From the NCBI RefSeq assembly GCF_009362785.1, contig NZ_WHNQ01000004.1:372001-436000 (forward strand): a stretch of DNA of 64,000 nucleotides, written 5' to 3'. The DNA comes from Paraburkholderia atlantica (GTDB lineage: Bacteria; Pseudomonadota; Gammaproteobacteria; Burkholderiales; Burkholderiaceae). Shown here one piece after another: positions 42,557 through 53,613 of the stretch; the first letter of the stretch is position 1, and each line of letters begins with the position of its first letter. Below the pieces are notes generated by a model that saw only the letters and a list, made by a program, of their open reading frames with translations, was not told the origin of the DNA and made no database searches. A program made the position numbers and the translations under genes.

Positions 42557-43483
42557 TCACTGCCGCCCATTGTCGGTGCGCTCTCCTTCGCGGACCTTGC
42601 CTTGCGATACGCTGCTGCCCGGCGGCACGCTATGCGTGAGCCACACGTTGCCGCCGATCACCGATCCGCGCCCGATCGTCACGCGTCCGAGAATCGTCGC
42701 GCCCGCGTAGATCACGACGTCGTCCTCGACGATCGGATGCCGGGCGTTGCCCTTGATCAGCGTGCCGTCTTCGTCGGCCGCGAAGCTCTTCGCGCCGAGC
42801 GTGACCGCCTGGTACACGCGCACGCGCTCACCGATGATCGCGGTCTCGCCGATTACCACGCCGGTGCCGTGATCGATGAAGAAGCTCGGCCCGATCGTCG
42901 CGCCCGGGTGAATGTCGATGCCGGTCGCCGAGTGCGCGATCTCGTTGATGAAGCGCGCGAGCAGCGGCACGCCGAGCCGATGCAGCGCATGCGCGAGCCG
43001 GTGATGCGTCATCGCCCACACGCCCGGATAGCACAGCAGGATTTCGGTGATGTGCTGCGCGGCGGGGTCGCCGGTGTACGCAGCCTGAATGTCGCTGACG
43101 AGCAGCGCGCGGATGCCCGCCAGCTGCGTCGCGAACTCGCGCGCCACCGCGAACGCGCGCTCGCGCAACTCGGCGTCGGACGTCGCGCCGAATTCGGGCA
43201 GGAAACGCAGCGCGCGGCGAATCTGTTCGGCGAGCAGCCGCAACGTGCTTTCGAGCGTATGGCCGACGTAGTAGTCGACCGTTTCGTCGGTCAGATCGGG
43301 CGCGCCGTAGTGCGTCGGAAACATCGCAGCACGCAGACCGGTCACGATACTGACCACCGCTTCGCGCGATGGCAACTCGCGAATGCCGAGCGGATGCCGC
43401 GTGCGATGCAATTGCTCGCGCGAGGCGCGCAGGTCGGCGACGATCTGTTCAAGGCCCCAGTTCTGGGAAGGCTCGTTGGGCAT
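42557..43483 (-). CDS. epsC: Serine O-acetyltransferase, EpsC type
   Basis: From ATG 43483 (the family normally starts MPNEPSQNW) the product is 308 residues. An N-terminal helical domain (about 1-180) precedes a left-handed beta-helix with hexapeptide repeats ([27 protein letters not shown] and onward), the active-site His in FIDHGTG, and the acetyl-CoA part. It makes O-acetylserine for cysteine synthesis. EpsC-type enzymes of about 310 residues are the usual Burkholderia CysE. Confidence 0.9.
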   Translation of the reverse strand: [308 protein letters not shown]

Positions 43484-43626
43484 AAGGGACGGCGCCGTGC
43501 AGTGTGCACGGTTCAAAGTGGTTATCCAGCAGAGATTACCGCGTTTTAACGCTGCCCGCCCGGCAGCGCGCAGAGCGGCTCGGATTCATGGCGTCGACGC
43601 GCGTTGGCGCGCATCGTTCCCTGACT

Positions 43627-43860
43627 TCAGATCGTCAGACTGCTCGCGTCGATCCAGCGCACTGCCCAGTCGCGCGCGTGTGCGATCGCGGCGGCTTCGT
43701 CGGAGAAGCGCAGTTCCGTAGGGAAGAAACGGTTGGCGACCAGCTCGCCGTCGCTCGAGCGCGAAATCACCACATACGGTTGCCAGGAGCCGTCGCCCGA
43801 GCGCGCCGGTTCGCAATTCAATAGATAGCCGCGATGTGTGAATGCAGCATCGAAGTGCAT
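43627..43860 (-). CDS. Small hypothetical protein
   Basis: The 77-residue product starts MHFDAAFTHRGYLLNCEPARS at ATG 43860. It is soluble, with a beta-rich N-terminal half (YLLNCEP ... WQPYVVISRS ... VANRFFP) and a C-terminal helix (DEAAAIAHARDWAVRWID). Many Burkholderia proteins share this pattern, but I cannot name a family or role. It is convergent with nothing and lies between epsC and the DUF3005 gene. Confidence 0.62.
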   Translation of the reverse strand: MHFDAAFTHRGYLLNCEPARSGDGSWQPYVVISRSSDGELVANRFFPTELRFSDEAAAIAHARDWAVRWIDASSLTI

Positions 43861-44188
43861 GAGTCACCCGCCCCTGAAGCCCCGTAACATTTTCGCAGTC
43901 GCGCGGCCATTTGTTTGTTAATTGTTTCCGACCATGCGGAACAGCCGGAACATGCCGCCAATTTATCCGCGCGTCGATCGCAGGAGTAGAATCATACTCT
44001 GTAGAAAATACGCGTCCATTAAAAAAAACGAAATGAATCGCGGACGTCATCGCCATTCAATCGTGAGGGCAACGCCACTCGCATCGAATCATGGCGGACA
44101 ACGCATCGCGACTCCCGCGCACAGCGGCGCCGTGTCAGTCGGAACGGCTTTTGCTCTTTTCTTCGAATGTCCTCTTAGGAGATGCACG
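43861..44188. promoter_or_regulatory. Intergenic region before DUF3005 gene
   Basis: No gene is seen. The first half contains A/T-rich elements (TTGTTTGTTAATTGTTT at 43912 and a run of A at 44017) suitable for promoters of the divergent genes. AGGAGA at 44177 is the ribosome site of the DUF3005 gene. Confidence 0.45.
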
Positions 44189-44641
44189 ATGAACAGCGCG
44201 ATCAGCAAACCCGAAAACGCCGGCACGAAACCAGACCCGAAGGACCCACCAACCACGGACCTGCACAACGATCGCACGCACGACAGCACCGTCGACACCG
44301 ACGGCAAGAACCATGAAGCGGCCCGTCTGGCGGGCCACGGCGCGATCTCGCCCGACGAAATCACAACCAGCAATGCGACGCTCGAGAACAGCGTGCCCGA
44401 GGCGCTCGACGGCATGGCGGGCTTCGACAGCCGGCTCGGCGGCAACCATCTGCTGCTCGCGCTCGAGCCCGGCTACGCGGTAATCGACAAGGGCATGGTC
44501 GAACCGCTCGCCGTCTACTCGGCCGACAACCAGTACAACGACCCGCGTCCGGTCGGACAGCGCCAGGATCGCGGCCGCATTCACTACGCGCTCAATCATT
44601 TGCGGCCCGCACGCGTTATCGAATTACACCGCGTGAAATAG
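44189..44641 (+). CDS. DUF3005 family protein
   Basis: From ATG 44189, six bases after AGGAGA, the product is 150 residues, hydrophilic and acidic, with no signal or membrane segment. The stretches HGAISPDEITTSNATLENSV and ALDGMAGFDSRLGG are characteristic of DUF3005, a family mainly of Burkholderia and relatives without known function. The N-terminal 50 residues are charged and probably disordered. Two terminator-like hairpins follow. Confidence 0.8.
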   Translation: MNSAISKPENAGTKPDPKDPPTTDLHNDRTHDSTVDTDGKNHEAARLAGHGAISPDEITTSNATLENSVPEALDGMAGFDSRLGGNHLLLALEPGYAVIDKGMVEPLAVYSADNQYNDPRPVGQRQDRGRIHYALNHLRPARVIELHRVK

Positions 44642-44647
44642 GCGGAA

Positions 44648-44748
44648 GCGCGTATCATCCCTTTATACGCGCGCGTTTGAATTACTGCGTTTATTCCGAT
44701 TAAATCAGGCATTCACGTAGCACGCACCGTTTTATTCTGGTGCGTGCT
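44648..44748 (+). terminator. Two tandem terminator hairpins after DUF3005 gene
   Basis: The first hairpin is GCGCGTAT/ATACGCGC (44648-44655 with 44665-44672), followed by GTTT. The second is AGCACGCACC/GGTGCGTGCT (44719-44728 with 44739-44748), followed by TTGCTTTGTTT. The second is the better terminator and lies just before the promoter of the SDR gene. Confidence 0.7.
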
Positions 44749-44787
44749 TTGCTTTGTTTAACGTTGGTTCGTTTAACGGAGTTGCGG

Positions 44788-45393
44788 ATGAAAAAAATCG
44801 TCGTCATCGGTGCCACGGGCACGCTGGGCCAGGCCGTCAGCGCGGAGCTGAAGGCGCGTCACGAAGTGATCGAGGTGGGCGCGACGCGCGGGCAATATCA
44901 CGTCGACAGCACGGACCCGGCGAGCGTCGAGCGGCTGTTTCGCGACCTCGGCAAGGTGGATGGCGTCGTCACCGCGACCGGCCACGTGCATTTCGGTCCG
45001 CTCGCGCAGATGAGCATCGAGCAGTTCTGGGTCGGGCTGCGCGACAAGCTGATGGGTCAGATCAATGTCGTGTTCGCGGCGCTGCCCTATGTGAACGACG
45101 GCGGTTCGTTCACGCTGACGAGCGGCATTCTGGGCGACGAGCCGATCGCGCAGGGCGCGAGCGCGACGACCGTCAATCTCGCGCTGGAAGGCTTCGTGCG
45201 TGGCGCGGCGATCGAACTGCCGCGCGGACTGCGCATCAACGTCGTGAGCCCGACCGTGCTGAGCGAGTCGATGGAGGCTTACGCGCCGTTCTTTCGCGGC
45301 TTCGAGCCCGTCAGCGCGCAACGTGCGGCGCTGGCTTATCTGCGCAGCGTGGAAGGCGCGCAGACGGGGCGCGTGTATCGCGTGGGGTATTGA
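44788..45393 (+). CDS. Short-chain dehydrogenase/reductase (second small SDR)
   Basis: From ATG 44788 with GGAG seven bases before it, the product is 201 residues: GATGTLGQAVSAELKAR (NAD(P) binding), TATGHVHFGPL, KLMGQINVVF, GSFTLTSGILGDEP, and NLALEGFVRGAA in the active-site helix. It is a paralog of the SDR at 29049, sharing the same unusual short length, the KLMGQ(V/I)NVV motif and the absence of YxxxK. Substrate unknown. Confidence 0.85.
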   Translation: MKKIVVIGATGTLGQAVSAELKARHEVIEVGATRGQYHVDSTDPASVERLFRDLGKVDGVVTATGHVHFGPLAQMSIEQFWVGLRDKLMGQINVVFAALPYVNDGGSFTLTSGILGDEPIAQGASATTVNLALEGFVRGAAIELPRGLRINVVSPTVLSESMEAYAPFFRGFEPVSAQRAALAYLRSVEGAQTGRVYRVGY

Positions 45394-45396
45394 GCG

Positions 45397-47133
<1,737 letters not shown>

Positions 47134-47164
47134 CGTCTACTCCACGATTGACGCCGACCACGCG

Positions 47165-48112
47165 TCAGCGCCGCTGTTCTTTTACGCGAGACACGATCTG
47201 CGTCGGGCTCACGAATTGTAGTGCGATCAACACCCAGATCAATGTGATCGCCATATAGATCATCGCCATCGCATCGATCGATTGCGGCGCGCGCACACCG
47301 GTCGAAAACACAGCGTAGTACAACGCGACCACCAGCGTTTGCGTGGCGGGACCGGCCGTAAAGAACGTCAGCTCGAACATGCCGATCGTGCGCACCAGCA
47401 CGAGCAGCCCTGCGGCCAGCATGCCCGGCACGAGCAGCGGCAGCAGCACGTAACGGAAGTAGCGAAACGTGTTCGCGCCGAAAATGCGCGCAGCCGCTTC
47501 GAGATTCGGATCGATCTGCTCGATGAACGGCGTCATCACCAGAATCACGAATGGCAGCGCCGGTACGAGGTTCGCAAGAATCACGCCCCATAGCGTGCCG
47601 GCGAGGCCGACCTTGTACATCACGGTCGCCATCGGAATGCCGTAGGTGACGGGCGGCACCATCAACGGCAGCAGAAAGATCAACATCGCAAGGCGCTTGC
47701 CGCGGAATTGCACGCGCGCGAGGGCATACGCGGCGGGCACGCCGAGCAGCACCGACAACAGCACGACCGCGCCGACCACCTGCACGGTCACCCACAGCAC
47801 GCTCGCGAGCTGGAAGTCGCGCCACGCCTGCGCATACCAGTGCAGCGTGAAGCCTTGCGGCAACGCGGTGCCGAACCAGCGCGTCGCGATCGAATTCACC
47901 GCGACGGTTGCAATCAGCAGCACGACGTTGATCAGGAAGAACGCCATCACGGCCCACACCAGCATCTGCCAGATGCGGCCTGGCAGGTTCGCGCGCTGAC
48001 GCGCGTGTTGCGCGGGCTCGCGGGCGCCATCGCCGGGCTGCGGCGCCGCGGATGCGGGAGCGGAGGTGGACGCGGGCCAGTCGGGCTGCGTCGCGCGACG
48101 ATCGGTCGTCAT
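47165..48112 (-). CDS. ABC transporter permease (PotC-like)
   Basis: The 315-residue product has about six transmembrane segments after a long Pro/Ala-rich cytoplasmic N-terminus (about 45 residues). The EAA loop reads NLEAAARIFGANTFRYFRYV. Start ATG 48112 shares a base with the upstream stop (TGATG), so it is coupled to the first permease. It forms the import pore with that permease. Confidence 0.9.
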   Translation of the reverse strand: MTTDRRATQPDWPASTSAPASAAPQPGDGAREPAQHARQRANLPGRIWQMLVWAVMAFFLINVVLLIATVAVNSIATRWFGTALPQGFTLHWYAQAWRDFQLASVLWVTVQVVGAVVLLSVLLGVPAAYALARVQFRGKRLAMLIFLLPLMVPPVTYGIPMATVMYKVGLAGTLWGVILANLVPALPFVILVMTPFIEQIDPNLEAAARIFGANTFRYFRYVLLPLLVPGMLAAGLLVLVRTIGMFELTFFTAGPATQTLVVALYYAVFSTGVRAPQSIDAMAMIYMAITLIWVLIALQFVSPTQIVSRVKEQRR

Positions 48113-48999
48113 CAGCCTTTGCCTCCCGTGACGGGACCACGATAGAACCAGCGGCGCGCGCCGAGCAGCGCGGCGACCACCAGCAGTTGCACGAAGCCCA
48201 TCACCATCGCGATCGCCGAAGCGAGCGAATAGTCATAGCTCTCGAACGCGGCTTCCGCCGCCGCAATCGACATCACGCGCGTCGGGCCCGCGGGCGCGCC
48301 GAGCAGCACCGCCGACGGAAATACCGAGAACGCCTGCACGAACGACAGGCACGCGGCCATCGTGAGCCCCGGCACGAGCAGCGGGAAATAGATGCGGCGA
48401 AACTGCTGCCACGGACTCGCGCCGAGCGTCGCGGCCGCGCTCGCGAGCGTCGGGTCTATACCGGTCACGTACGACAACGTCAACAGAAACGCGAACGGAA
48501 AGCCCGACACGATCAGCGACAGCAGCACGCCCGTGAAGTTGTGCGTGAGCCGCACCTCTTGCGTGTACAGATGCAGCGCCTGCAACGCTTGCGGCAGCCA
48601 GCCGTGCGGACCGAAATACGTGAGCATGCCGTCGGCGATCAGCACGGTACCGAGCGTCACCGGAATCACCAGCAGCGTCGTGACGATCTTCTGATACCGC
48701 GAGTAACGGCGCAGCGCGAATGCGACCGGCACCGACACGCCGACGTTGATCAGCGTGGCCGGCACCGACAGTTTCAGCGTGACGATGATCGTCGGCCACA
48801 TCGACGTGTCGGTGAAGAACGTCAGATAGTTGGCCCATAGGCCGCCGCCGTTCATCGGCCGGAACGACAGCGCGAGACCGTATGCGAACGGATAAATGAA
48901 CAGCGCGACGATAAAGAGCAGCGCCGGCGCGACGAGCCAGGCCTTGGCATCGCGCGGCGCGCGGGGAGTAAGCGGGGGGACGAGCGTCGGCGTGTTCAT
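48112..48999 (-). CDS. ABC transporter permease (PotB-like)
   Basis: From ATG 48999 the product is 295 residues with about six transmembrane segments and the EAA loop TLASAAATLGASPWQQFRRI. The N-terminal hydrophobic start PALLFIVALFIYPFAYGLA is typical. The start overlaps the ATPase gene stop by four bases (ATGA). It is the first of two permeases of an importer for organic acids, polyamines or sugar acids. Confidence 0.9.
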   Translation of the reverse strand: MNTPTLVPPLTPRAPRDAKAWLVAPALLFIVALFIYPFAYGLALSFRPMNGGGLWANYLTFFTDTSMWPTIIVTLKLSVPATLINVGVSVPVAFALRRYSRYQKIVTTLLVIPVTLGTVLIADGMLTYFGPHGWLPQALQALHLYTQEVRLTHNFTGVLLSLIVSGFPFAFLLTLSYVTGIDPTLASAAATLGASPWQQFRRIYFPLLVPGLTMAACLSFVQAFSVFPSAVLLGAPAGPTRVMSIAAAEAAFESYDYSLASAIAMVMGFVQLLVVAALLGARRWFYRGPVTGGKG

Positions 49000-50075
49000 G
49001 CGGCCTCTGCATCGTAGACGAGCACGCACGACGGCCGCACGCGCAGCATGATGCGCTCGCCCTCCGCGCATTCACCGGTCACGCGCGCCCACACGTCGCC
49101 GAACGCGGTCTTCACGCGCAGCAGCGAATCATGGCCGCCGTATTCGACCGCGTCGATCAGCGCCTCGAACGCGTTGTCGGCGCCCGGCGCGGCGCGCTCC
49201 ATGTCTTCGGGGCGCAACGCGACGCTCACGCGCTTGCCGTCGAAGCCGGCCATCGGCGTGCCGATCAGCCGCACGCCGTTCGCACTGACTACGACGCCCT
49301 CGCCTTGCATGCCCTCCAGCGTGAACTCCGCGACGTTGCGATAGCCCATGAAGCGCGCGACATGCAGATTGCGCGGCCGCGTATAGACCTCTTTCGGCGT
49401 CGCGACCTGCTGCACGACGCCCTCCCTCATCACGACGATGCGATCGGCCATCGACAGCGCTTCGTCCTGATCATGCGTCACGTACAGCGTCGCGCGTTCG
49501 AGCTGCGTATGGATGCGGCGAATCTCGGCGCGCATTTCGATGCGCAGCTTGGTATCGAGATTCGACAGCGGCTCGTCCATCAGGATCAGCGGCGGCTCGA
49601 TCACGATCGCACGAGCAATCGCGACACGCTGCTGCTGGCCACCGGACAATTGGCCGGGCAGCTTCTGCTCGTGCCCTGTCAGTTGCACCAGTTTTAACGC
49701 CTCGCGTGCACGGCGCGCGATCTCGCTCTTGCCGACGCCGCGCATCTTCAGCCCGAAACCGACGTTGTCGAGCACGCTCATGTGCGGGAACAGCGCATAG
49801 TTCTGGAACACCATGCCGAAGCCGCGCTTTTCCGGCGGCAGCACGTCGATGCGGCGCTCGTCGAGCCAGATGCCGCCGCCGGTGAGCGGCTGCAATCCGG
49901 CGATGCAGTTCAGCGCCGTCGATTTGCCACAACCCGACGGTCCCAGCAGCGCGATGAACTCGCCGCGCCGGATCGTCAGATCGAGACCCTGCAGCGCGGC
50001 GATCGCGTGACCTTGCGCGTTCGTGAAACTGCGGCTCACCGAGTCGAGCCGCAACTGCTCAAAGTGATGCTTCAT
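48996..50075 (-). CDS. ABC transporter ATP-binding protein (PotA/MalK-like)
   Basis: From ATG 50075 (AGGAAACCGT before it) the product is 359 residues: Walker [10 protein letters not shown], signature LSGGQQQRV, Walker [13 protein letters not shown], followed by a TOBE-type regulatory domain (about 240-355). It powers uptake with the two permeases encoded downstream. The frame is open farther upstream without similarity. Confidence 0.92.
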   Translation of the reverse strand: MKHHFEQLRLDSVSRSFTNAQGHAIAALQGLDLTIRRGEFIALLGPSGCGKSTALNCIAGLQPLTGGGIWLDERRIDVLPPEKRGFGMVFQNYALFPHMSVLDNVGFGLKMRGVGKSEIARRAREALKLVQLTGHEQKLPGQLSGGQQQRVAIARAIVIEPPLILMDEPLSNLDTKLRIEMRAEIRRIHTQLERATLYVTHDQDEALSMADRIVVMREGVVQQVATPKEVYTRPRNLHVARFMGYRNVAEFTLEGMQGEGVVVSANGVRLIGTPMAGFDGKRVSVALRPEDMERAAPGADNAFEALIDAVEYGGHDSLLRVKTAFGDVWARVTGECAEGERIMLRVRPSCVLVYDAEAA

Positions 50076-50251
50076 ACGGTTTCCTGATCCGCGTGAGACG
50101 ACGGGTGTCGCAAGTGAAGTGCCGCGCGTGCGGTGCGCGCGGCGCATCAGGCAATTAAGCCGAGGCGCGCGTGATCGACGCAAACACGCAGCGCGGCGCT
50201 ACCTCACGCCGCGCTGCGTTTCGCCTCGTTTTCCGGCGCAATGGTGACGGC

Positions 50252-51421
50252 CTAACGGGTCTTCTGCGCGCCGATGTCGGTATCCCACTTCTTGAAGGCC
50301 GCAACCATCGCCGCTGCATTCAGCGGCAACGCATGCGGACGATCGCTCAGCATCTTCGCGTATTCGGGGCGGCCATACTTTTGCAGCACCTCCTGGCTAT
50401 GCGCGGGCGCCTGCTCGATGGTGACGCCCTTGATCGCCGGGCCGGGATAGAAGTAGCCGTCGTCGTAGGTCAACGCCTGCTGCGCGGGCTCCAGCATGAA
50501 GTTCATCATCTTGTACAGCACGTCGAGCTTTTCCTTCGGCACGCCCTTCGGCACCACCATGAAGTGCGCGTCGTTGACCCACGTCATGTTGTCGAACGGC
50601 TGTACGCGGAATTCGGCCGGCACGATGCCGAGCGCGCGCGGATTGATGTCCCAGCCGGTCACCGTCACGGTCATGTCGCGCGTGCCTTCGCCCAGTTCCT
50701 TCATCACCGCCGAGGTGCCGCCCGGATAGTACGGAATGCAGTCGTTCAACTGCTTCAGGTACGCCCACGTCTTGTCCCAGCCGTGCACCGGGTCCTGCGG
50801 GTCCTTGTCGCCGAGCACGTAGGGCAAGCCCATCAGGAACGTGCGGCCAGGACCGGAATTGGCCGGCCGCGCGTAGATCAGCTTGTCGGGGTGGGCCTTA
50901 CACCATTGCAGCAGTTGCTCGGGTGTCTTCGGCGGATCGCTGACCTTGGCCGGGTTGTATTCGAGCAGGGGACCAGCCGGCATATACGCGACCTCGAGCC
51001 CGTAGCCCTGCGCGAGATCCTGCATCTTGCGCGGGCCCGGCGCGTACTTGTCGAGCACACCGGGGAACTGCGCCGCGTTATCGGGCAGCAGCTTGATCCA
51101 CAGGTTCTGTTCGATGCCGGCCGCGAGCGCGTCGGTGCCGGTCAGCACGAGGTCGATGTCGGAGCGGCCCGCGGCCTGCATCGCCTTGATCTTGCCGGGC
51201 AATTGCGGCGACGGAGCGTTCGTGAACGTGATGTTCGCGACGAGATTCGGATTCTTCGCCTTGAACGCCTCGAAGCCCTTCTGCGTGAGTTGAAGATCGC
51301 CGGCCACGTCGACGATGTTGATCGTGACCGGATCGGCCGCGTGCGCGGCCACGGTGAACGCCGCGCTCGCGGCGATACAGACGGATACCAGCTTGAACGA
51401 CAGCCTGTGCGAAACAGTCAT
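50252..51421 (-). CDS. ABC transporter substrate-binding protein
   Basis: From ATG 51421, with GGAG at seven bases, the product is 389 residues. A signal peptide ends near TVAAHA-ADP. The mature protein is a type II binding protein (TINIVDVAGDLQLTQKGFEAF; GTSAVMKELGEGTRDMTVTVTGWD). The surrounding genes suggest a pentonate or its lactone as substrate. A GGTTGTC/GACAACC stem-loop lies 230-250 bases upstream. Confidence 0.88.
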   Translation of the reverse strand: MTVSHRLSFKLVSVCIAASAAFTVAAHAADPVTINIVDVAGDLQLTQKGFEAFKAKNPNLVANITFTNAPSPQLPGKIKAMQAAGRSDIDLVLTGTDALAAGIEQNLWIKLLPDNAAQFPGVLDKYAPGPRKMQDLAQGYGLEVAYMPAGPLLEYNPAKVSDPPKTPEQLLQWCKAHPDKLIYARPANSGPGRTFLMGLPYVLGDKDPQDPVHGWDKTWAYLKQLNDCIPYYPGGTSAVMKELGEGTRDMTVTVTGWDINPRALGIVPAEFRVQPFDNMTWVNDAHFMVVPKGVPKEKLDVLYKMMNFMLEPAQQALTYDDGYFYPGPAIKGVTIEQAPAHSQEVLQKYGRPEYAKMLSDRPHALPLNAAAMVAAFKKWDTDIGAQKTR

Positions 51422-51648
51422 TGCGTCTCCTCGCTTCTTGGTATGAAAGCCCGCTGGTCGATGGATTGTGTGCGGGCGGTATCTTTCTACCAAGGGAACA
51501 TAGCGAAGCGCAACAGCCGATGTCAAGCAAATAGTCGAGAGCGCGGGGCCTGGACGAAAACGGCTTGAATTACGTGAAATCCTTGCCGTTCAACGCCCGG
51601 CAACGCGAATTAAGGGCAAACCCGAGCATCCGCTGTAGCGGAAACACG

Positions 51649-51671
51649 GGTTGTCTAGTTAGCGGACAACC
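51649..51671. promoter_or_regulatory. GGTTGTC-N9-GACAACC inverted repeat after SMP-30 gene
   Basis: Perfect 7-bp arms (51649-51655, 51665-51671) are separated by nine bases, directly after the SMP-30 stop. It contains the GTTGT/ACAAC half-sites also seen upstream of the operon at 53672. It could be an operator for a FadR-type regulator or an RNA stem-loop that splits the operon. Confidence 0.4.
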
Positions 51672-51673
51672 GC

Positions 51674-52618
51674 TCAACCTCCCCGCACGCCCTGCGTATT
51701 GACGAACAGCGAATACAAGCCGTGGCTCGCCGCCATGAACAGACGGTTGCGATGCCGTCCGCCGAAGCAAACGTTCGCGCAACGCTCCGGTAGCGCGATA
51801 TGGCCGAGCGGCTCGCCTTGCGCGGTGAAGACGCGCACGCCGTCGAGTTCGTCGGTGCCCATGCCCCAGCCGCACCAAAGATTGCCGTGCACGTCTACCC
51901 GAAAGCCGTCGGGGATGCCCGGACCCGCGTCGATCAGCACGCGGTTGTTCGACACCGTCGTGCCTTTGCCATTGGCCTCGACATCGAATACGCGGATCTT
52001 GCGCGGCTCGCCGCGCGATTGGACCACGTACAGCAGCGACTCGTCCGGCGAAAACGCCAGACCGTTCGGGGCGAGCACGTCGTCGATGACCATCTGTACC
52101 TCGCCCGACTGACCGTCGATCCGATACACGCACGGCTTCAGTTCGGACTGCTGCTGCTCGCCCTCGTAGAAACCTTCGATGCCGAAGGTCGGGTCGGTAA
52201 ACCAGATCGAGCCGTCCGATTTGACGACCACGTCGTTCGGCGAATTGAAGCGCTTGCCCTGATAGCGGTCGGCGAGCACGGTGATCGAACCGTCGTACTC
52301 GGTACGCGTCACACGCCGCGTCAGGTGCTCGCAACTGACGAGACGTCCTTCGCGATCACGCGTATGGCCGTTCGCGTTGTTCGACGATTGACGAAACGTG
52401 CTGACCGCGCCCGTCGTTTCATCCCAGCGCAGCATACGGTCGTTCGGAATATCGCTCCACAGCAGATAGCGGCCGTCGCCGAACCACACCGGCCCCTCCG
52501 ACCAACGCGTGCCCTGATACAAGCATTCGACCGACGCCGACGCGATGATCAACGACTTGAAGCGCGGATCGAACACGCGGATGGAGGGATCGGGATAGCG
52601 TCGGCTGTGATCGGTCAT
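51674..52618 (-). CDS. SMP-30/gluconolactonase-like sugar-lactone hydrolase
   Basis: The 314-residue product is a six-bladed beta-propeller of the SMP-30 family. Metal ligands are visible in WSEGPVW (Glu), SPNDVV (Asn) and PDGFRVD (Asp). It hydrolyses an aldonolactone to the open acid that the dehydratase of the operon then uses. ATG 52618 overlaps the stop of the upstream aldolase-family gene (ATGA). Confidence 0.9.
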   Translation of the reverse strand: MTDHSRRYPDPSIRVFDPRFKSLIIASASVECLYQGTRWSEGPVWFGDGRYLLWSDIPNDRMLRWDETTGAVSTFRQSSNNANGHTRDREGRLVSCEHLTRRVTRTEYDGSITVLADRYQGKRFNSPNDVVVKSDGSIWFTDPTFGIEGFYEGEQQQSELKPCVYRIDGQSGEVQMVIDDVLAPNGLAFSPDESLLYVVQSRGEPRKIRVFDVEANGKGTTVSNNRVLIDAGPGIPDGFRVDVHGNLWCGWGMGTDELDGVRVFTAQGEPLGHIALPERCANVCFGGRHRNRLFMAASHGLYSLFVNTQGVRGG

Positions 52619-53613
52619 GTGCTTGCCTGCGTGTCGGAGCGGTTCGATTGGGTGGATGCGAACTCGCGCTCGAGAGCGAGCAGCGTGCGCGCGGTCTGCG
52701 CGATCTTCGCATGATGCTCGCGCGGTGTCGAACTGAGCAGCGGCAGCAGCGGCCCCATGTCGGCGAGGCCCGTGAACGTGATCGCATCGTGCAGCACGCG
52801 GATCAACGAGATGTCGTGGCGCAATGTTTCGAGCGGCATGAACGCATCGTAAAGACGTTGGGCGGTGTCGTTGTCAGCGCTACCGGCACTATCGGTGCTA
52901 TCGGTGCTCCGGCCGCGTTGCACCGCGCGCAGCAGCGCCATCACCATGCTCGGCGCGATGCAGCCGCTACCGGTCGTCCACGCTGCCAGCCCGAATTCGC
53001 GCAGATGCACGAGCGCCGGCCGCTCACCCATGCCCGATACGATCTTCGCGGCCGGCACGCGTTGCAGCAGCCGGCGCAGATACGGATCGTCGGCGGGATC
53101 GTCGCGCGGGATCGCGTATTTGACCGCGCTCAACGTGCCACGCTCGACGAGTCGCGCGAGCGTATCGACTGCGACGTAGTTTTCGCTCTTGATATACAGC
53201 GTGAGCGGCATGCCTGCCGTGTCGGCAACTCGCGTGAGGCCCGTCTCGACGCCCTCGGACGTCGTAAAGCCGCCGAGCGGCAGCACCATCGCGGTGCGGT
53301 AACGCGTCTGCGCGAGGATGCGCGCCTGATCGAGCATCTTGCCGTAGTCGGGACCGAGCGCCGGAATCACGCGTGTCCCGGGACTCGCGGCGTCGGCAAG
53401 CAGATCCAGCAACTCGCGGTATTCGCTGACCGCGACGTGATAGAGATTCGCGTTGCCGCCGTACAGTAGCGTGCGTACGCCGCCCGCTTCGAGATGGCGA
53501 ATCAGCGCGAGATTCTGGGCAGGGTCGAGCGTATAGTCGGCGCGGCGCGCGAGCGGCGGCACGGCCATCACCGACGCGGTGAACTCGCCGTCTCGAAGCG
53601 GAGATTCGTTCAT
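52615..53613 (-). CDS. DapA family aldolase/dehydratase (sugar-acid operon)
   Basis: The 332-residue product is a class I TIM-barrel lyase: the Schiff-base lysine is in SAVKYAI, and GVRTLLYGGNANLYHV is the substrate loop. Family members cleave or dehydrate 2-keto-3-deoxy acids (KDG/KDA aldolases, ketoglutarate semialdehyde-forming dehydratases). Coupled to SMP-30 (ATGA) and in an operon with IlvD-type dehydratase, it likely handles the 2-keto-3-deoxypentonate. The C-terminal 50 residues are poorly conserved with repeats of Ser-Thr-Asp (STDSTDSAGSAD). Confidence 0.84.
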   Translation of the reverse strand: MNESPLRDGEFTASVMAVPPLARRADYTLDPAQNLALIRHLEAGGVRTLLYGGNANLYHVAVSEYRELLDLLADAASPGTRVIPALGPDYGKMLDQARILAQTRYRTAMVLPLGGFTTSEGVETGLTRVADTAGMPLTLYIKSENYVAVDTLARLVERGTLSAVKYAIPRDDPADDPYLRRLLQRVPAAKIVSGMGERPALVHLREFGLAAWTTGSGCIAPSMVMALLRAVQRGRSTDSTDSAGSADNDTAQRLYDAFMPLETLRHDISLIRVLHDAITFTGLADMGPLLPLLSSTPREHHAKIAQTARTLLALEREFASTQSNRSDTQAST

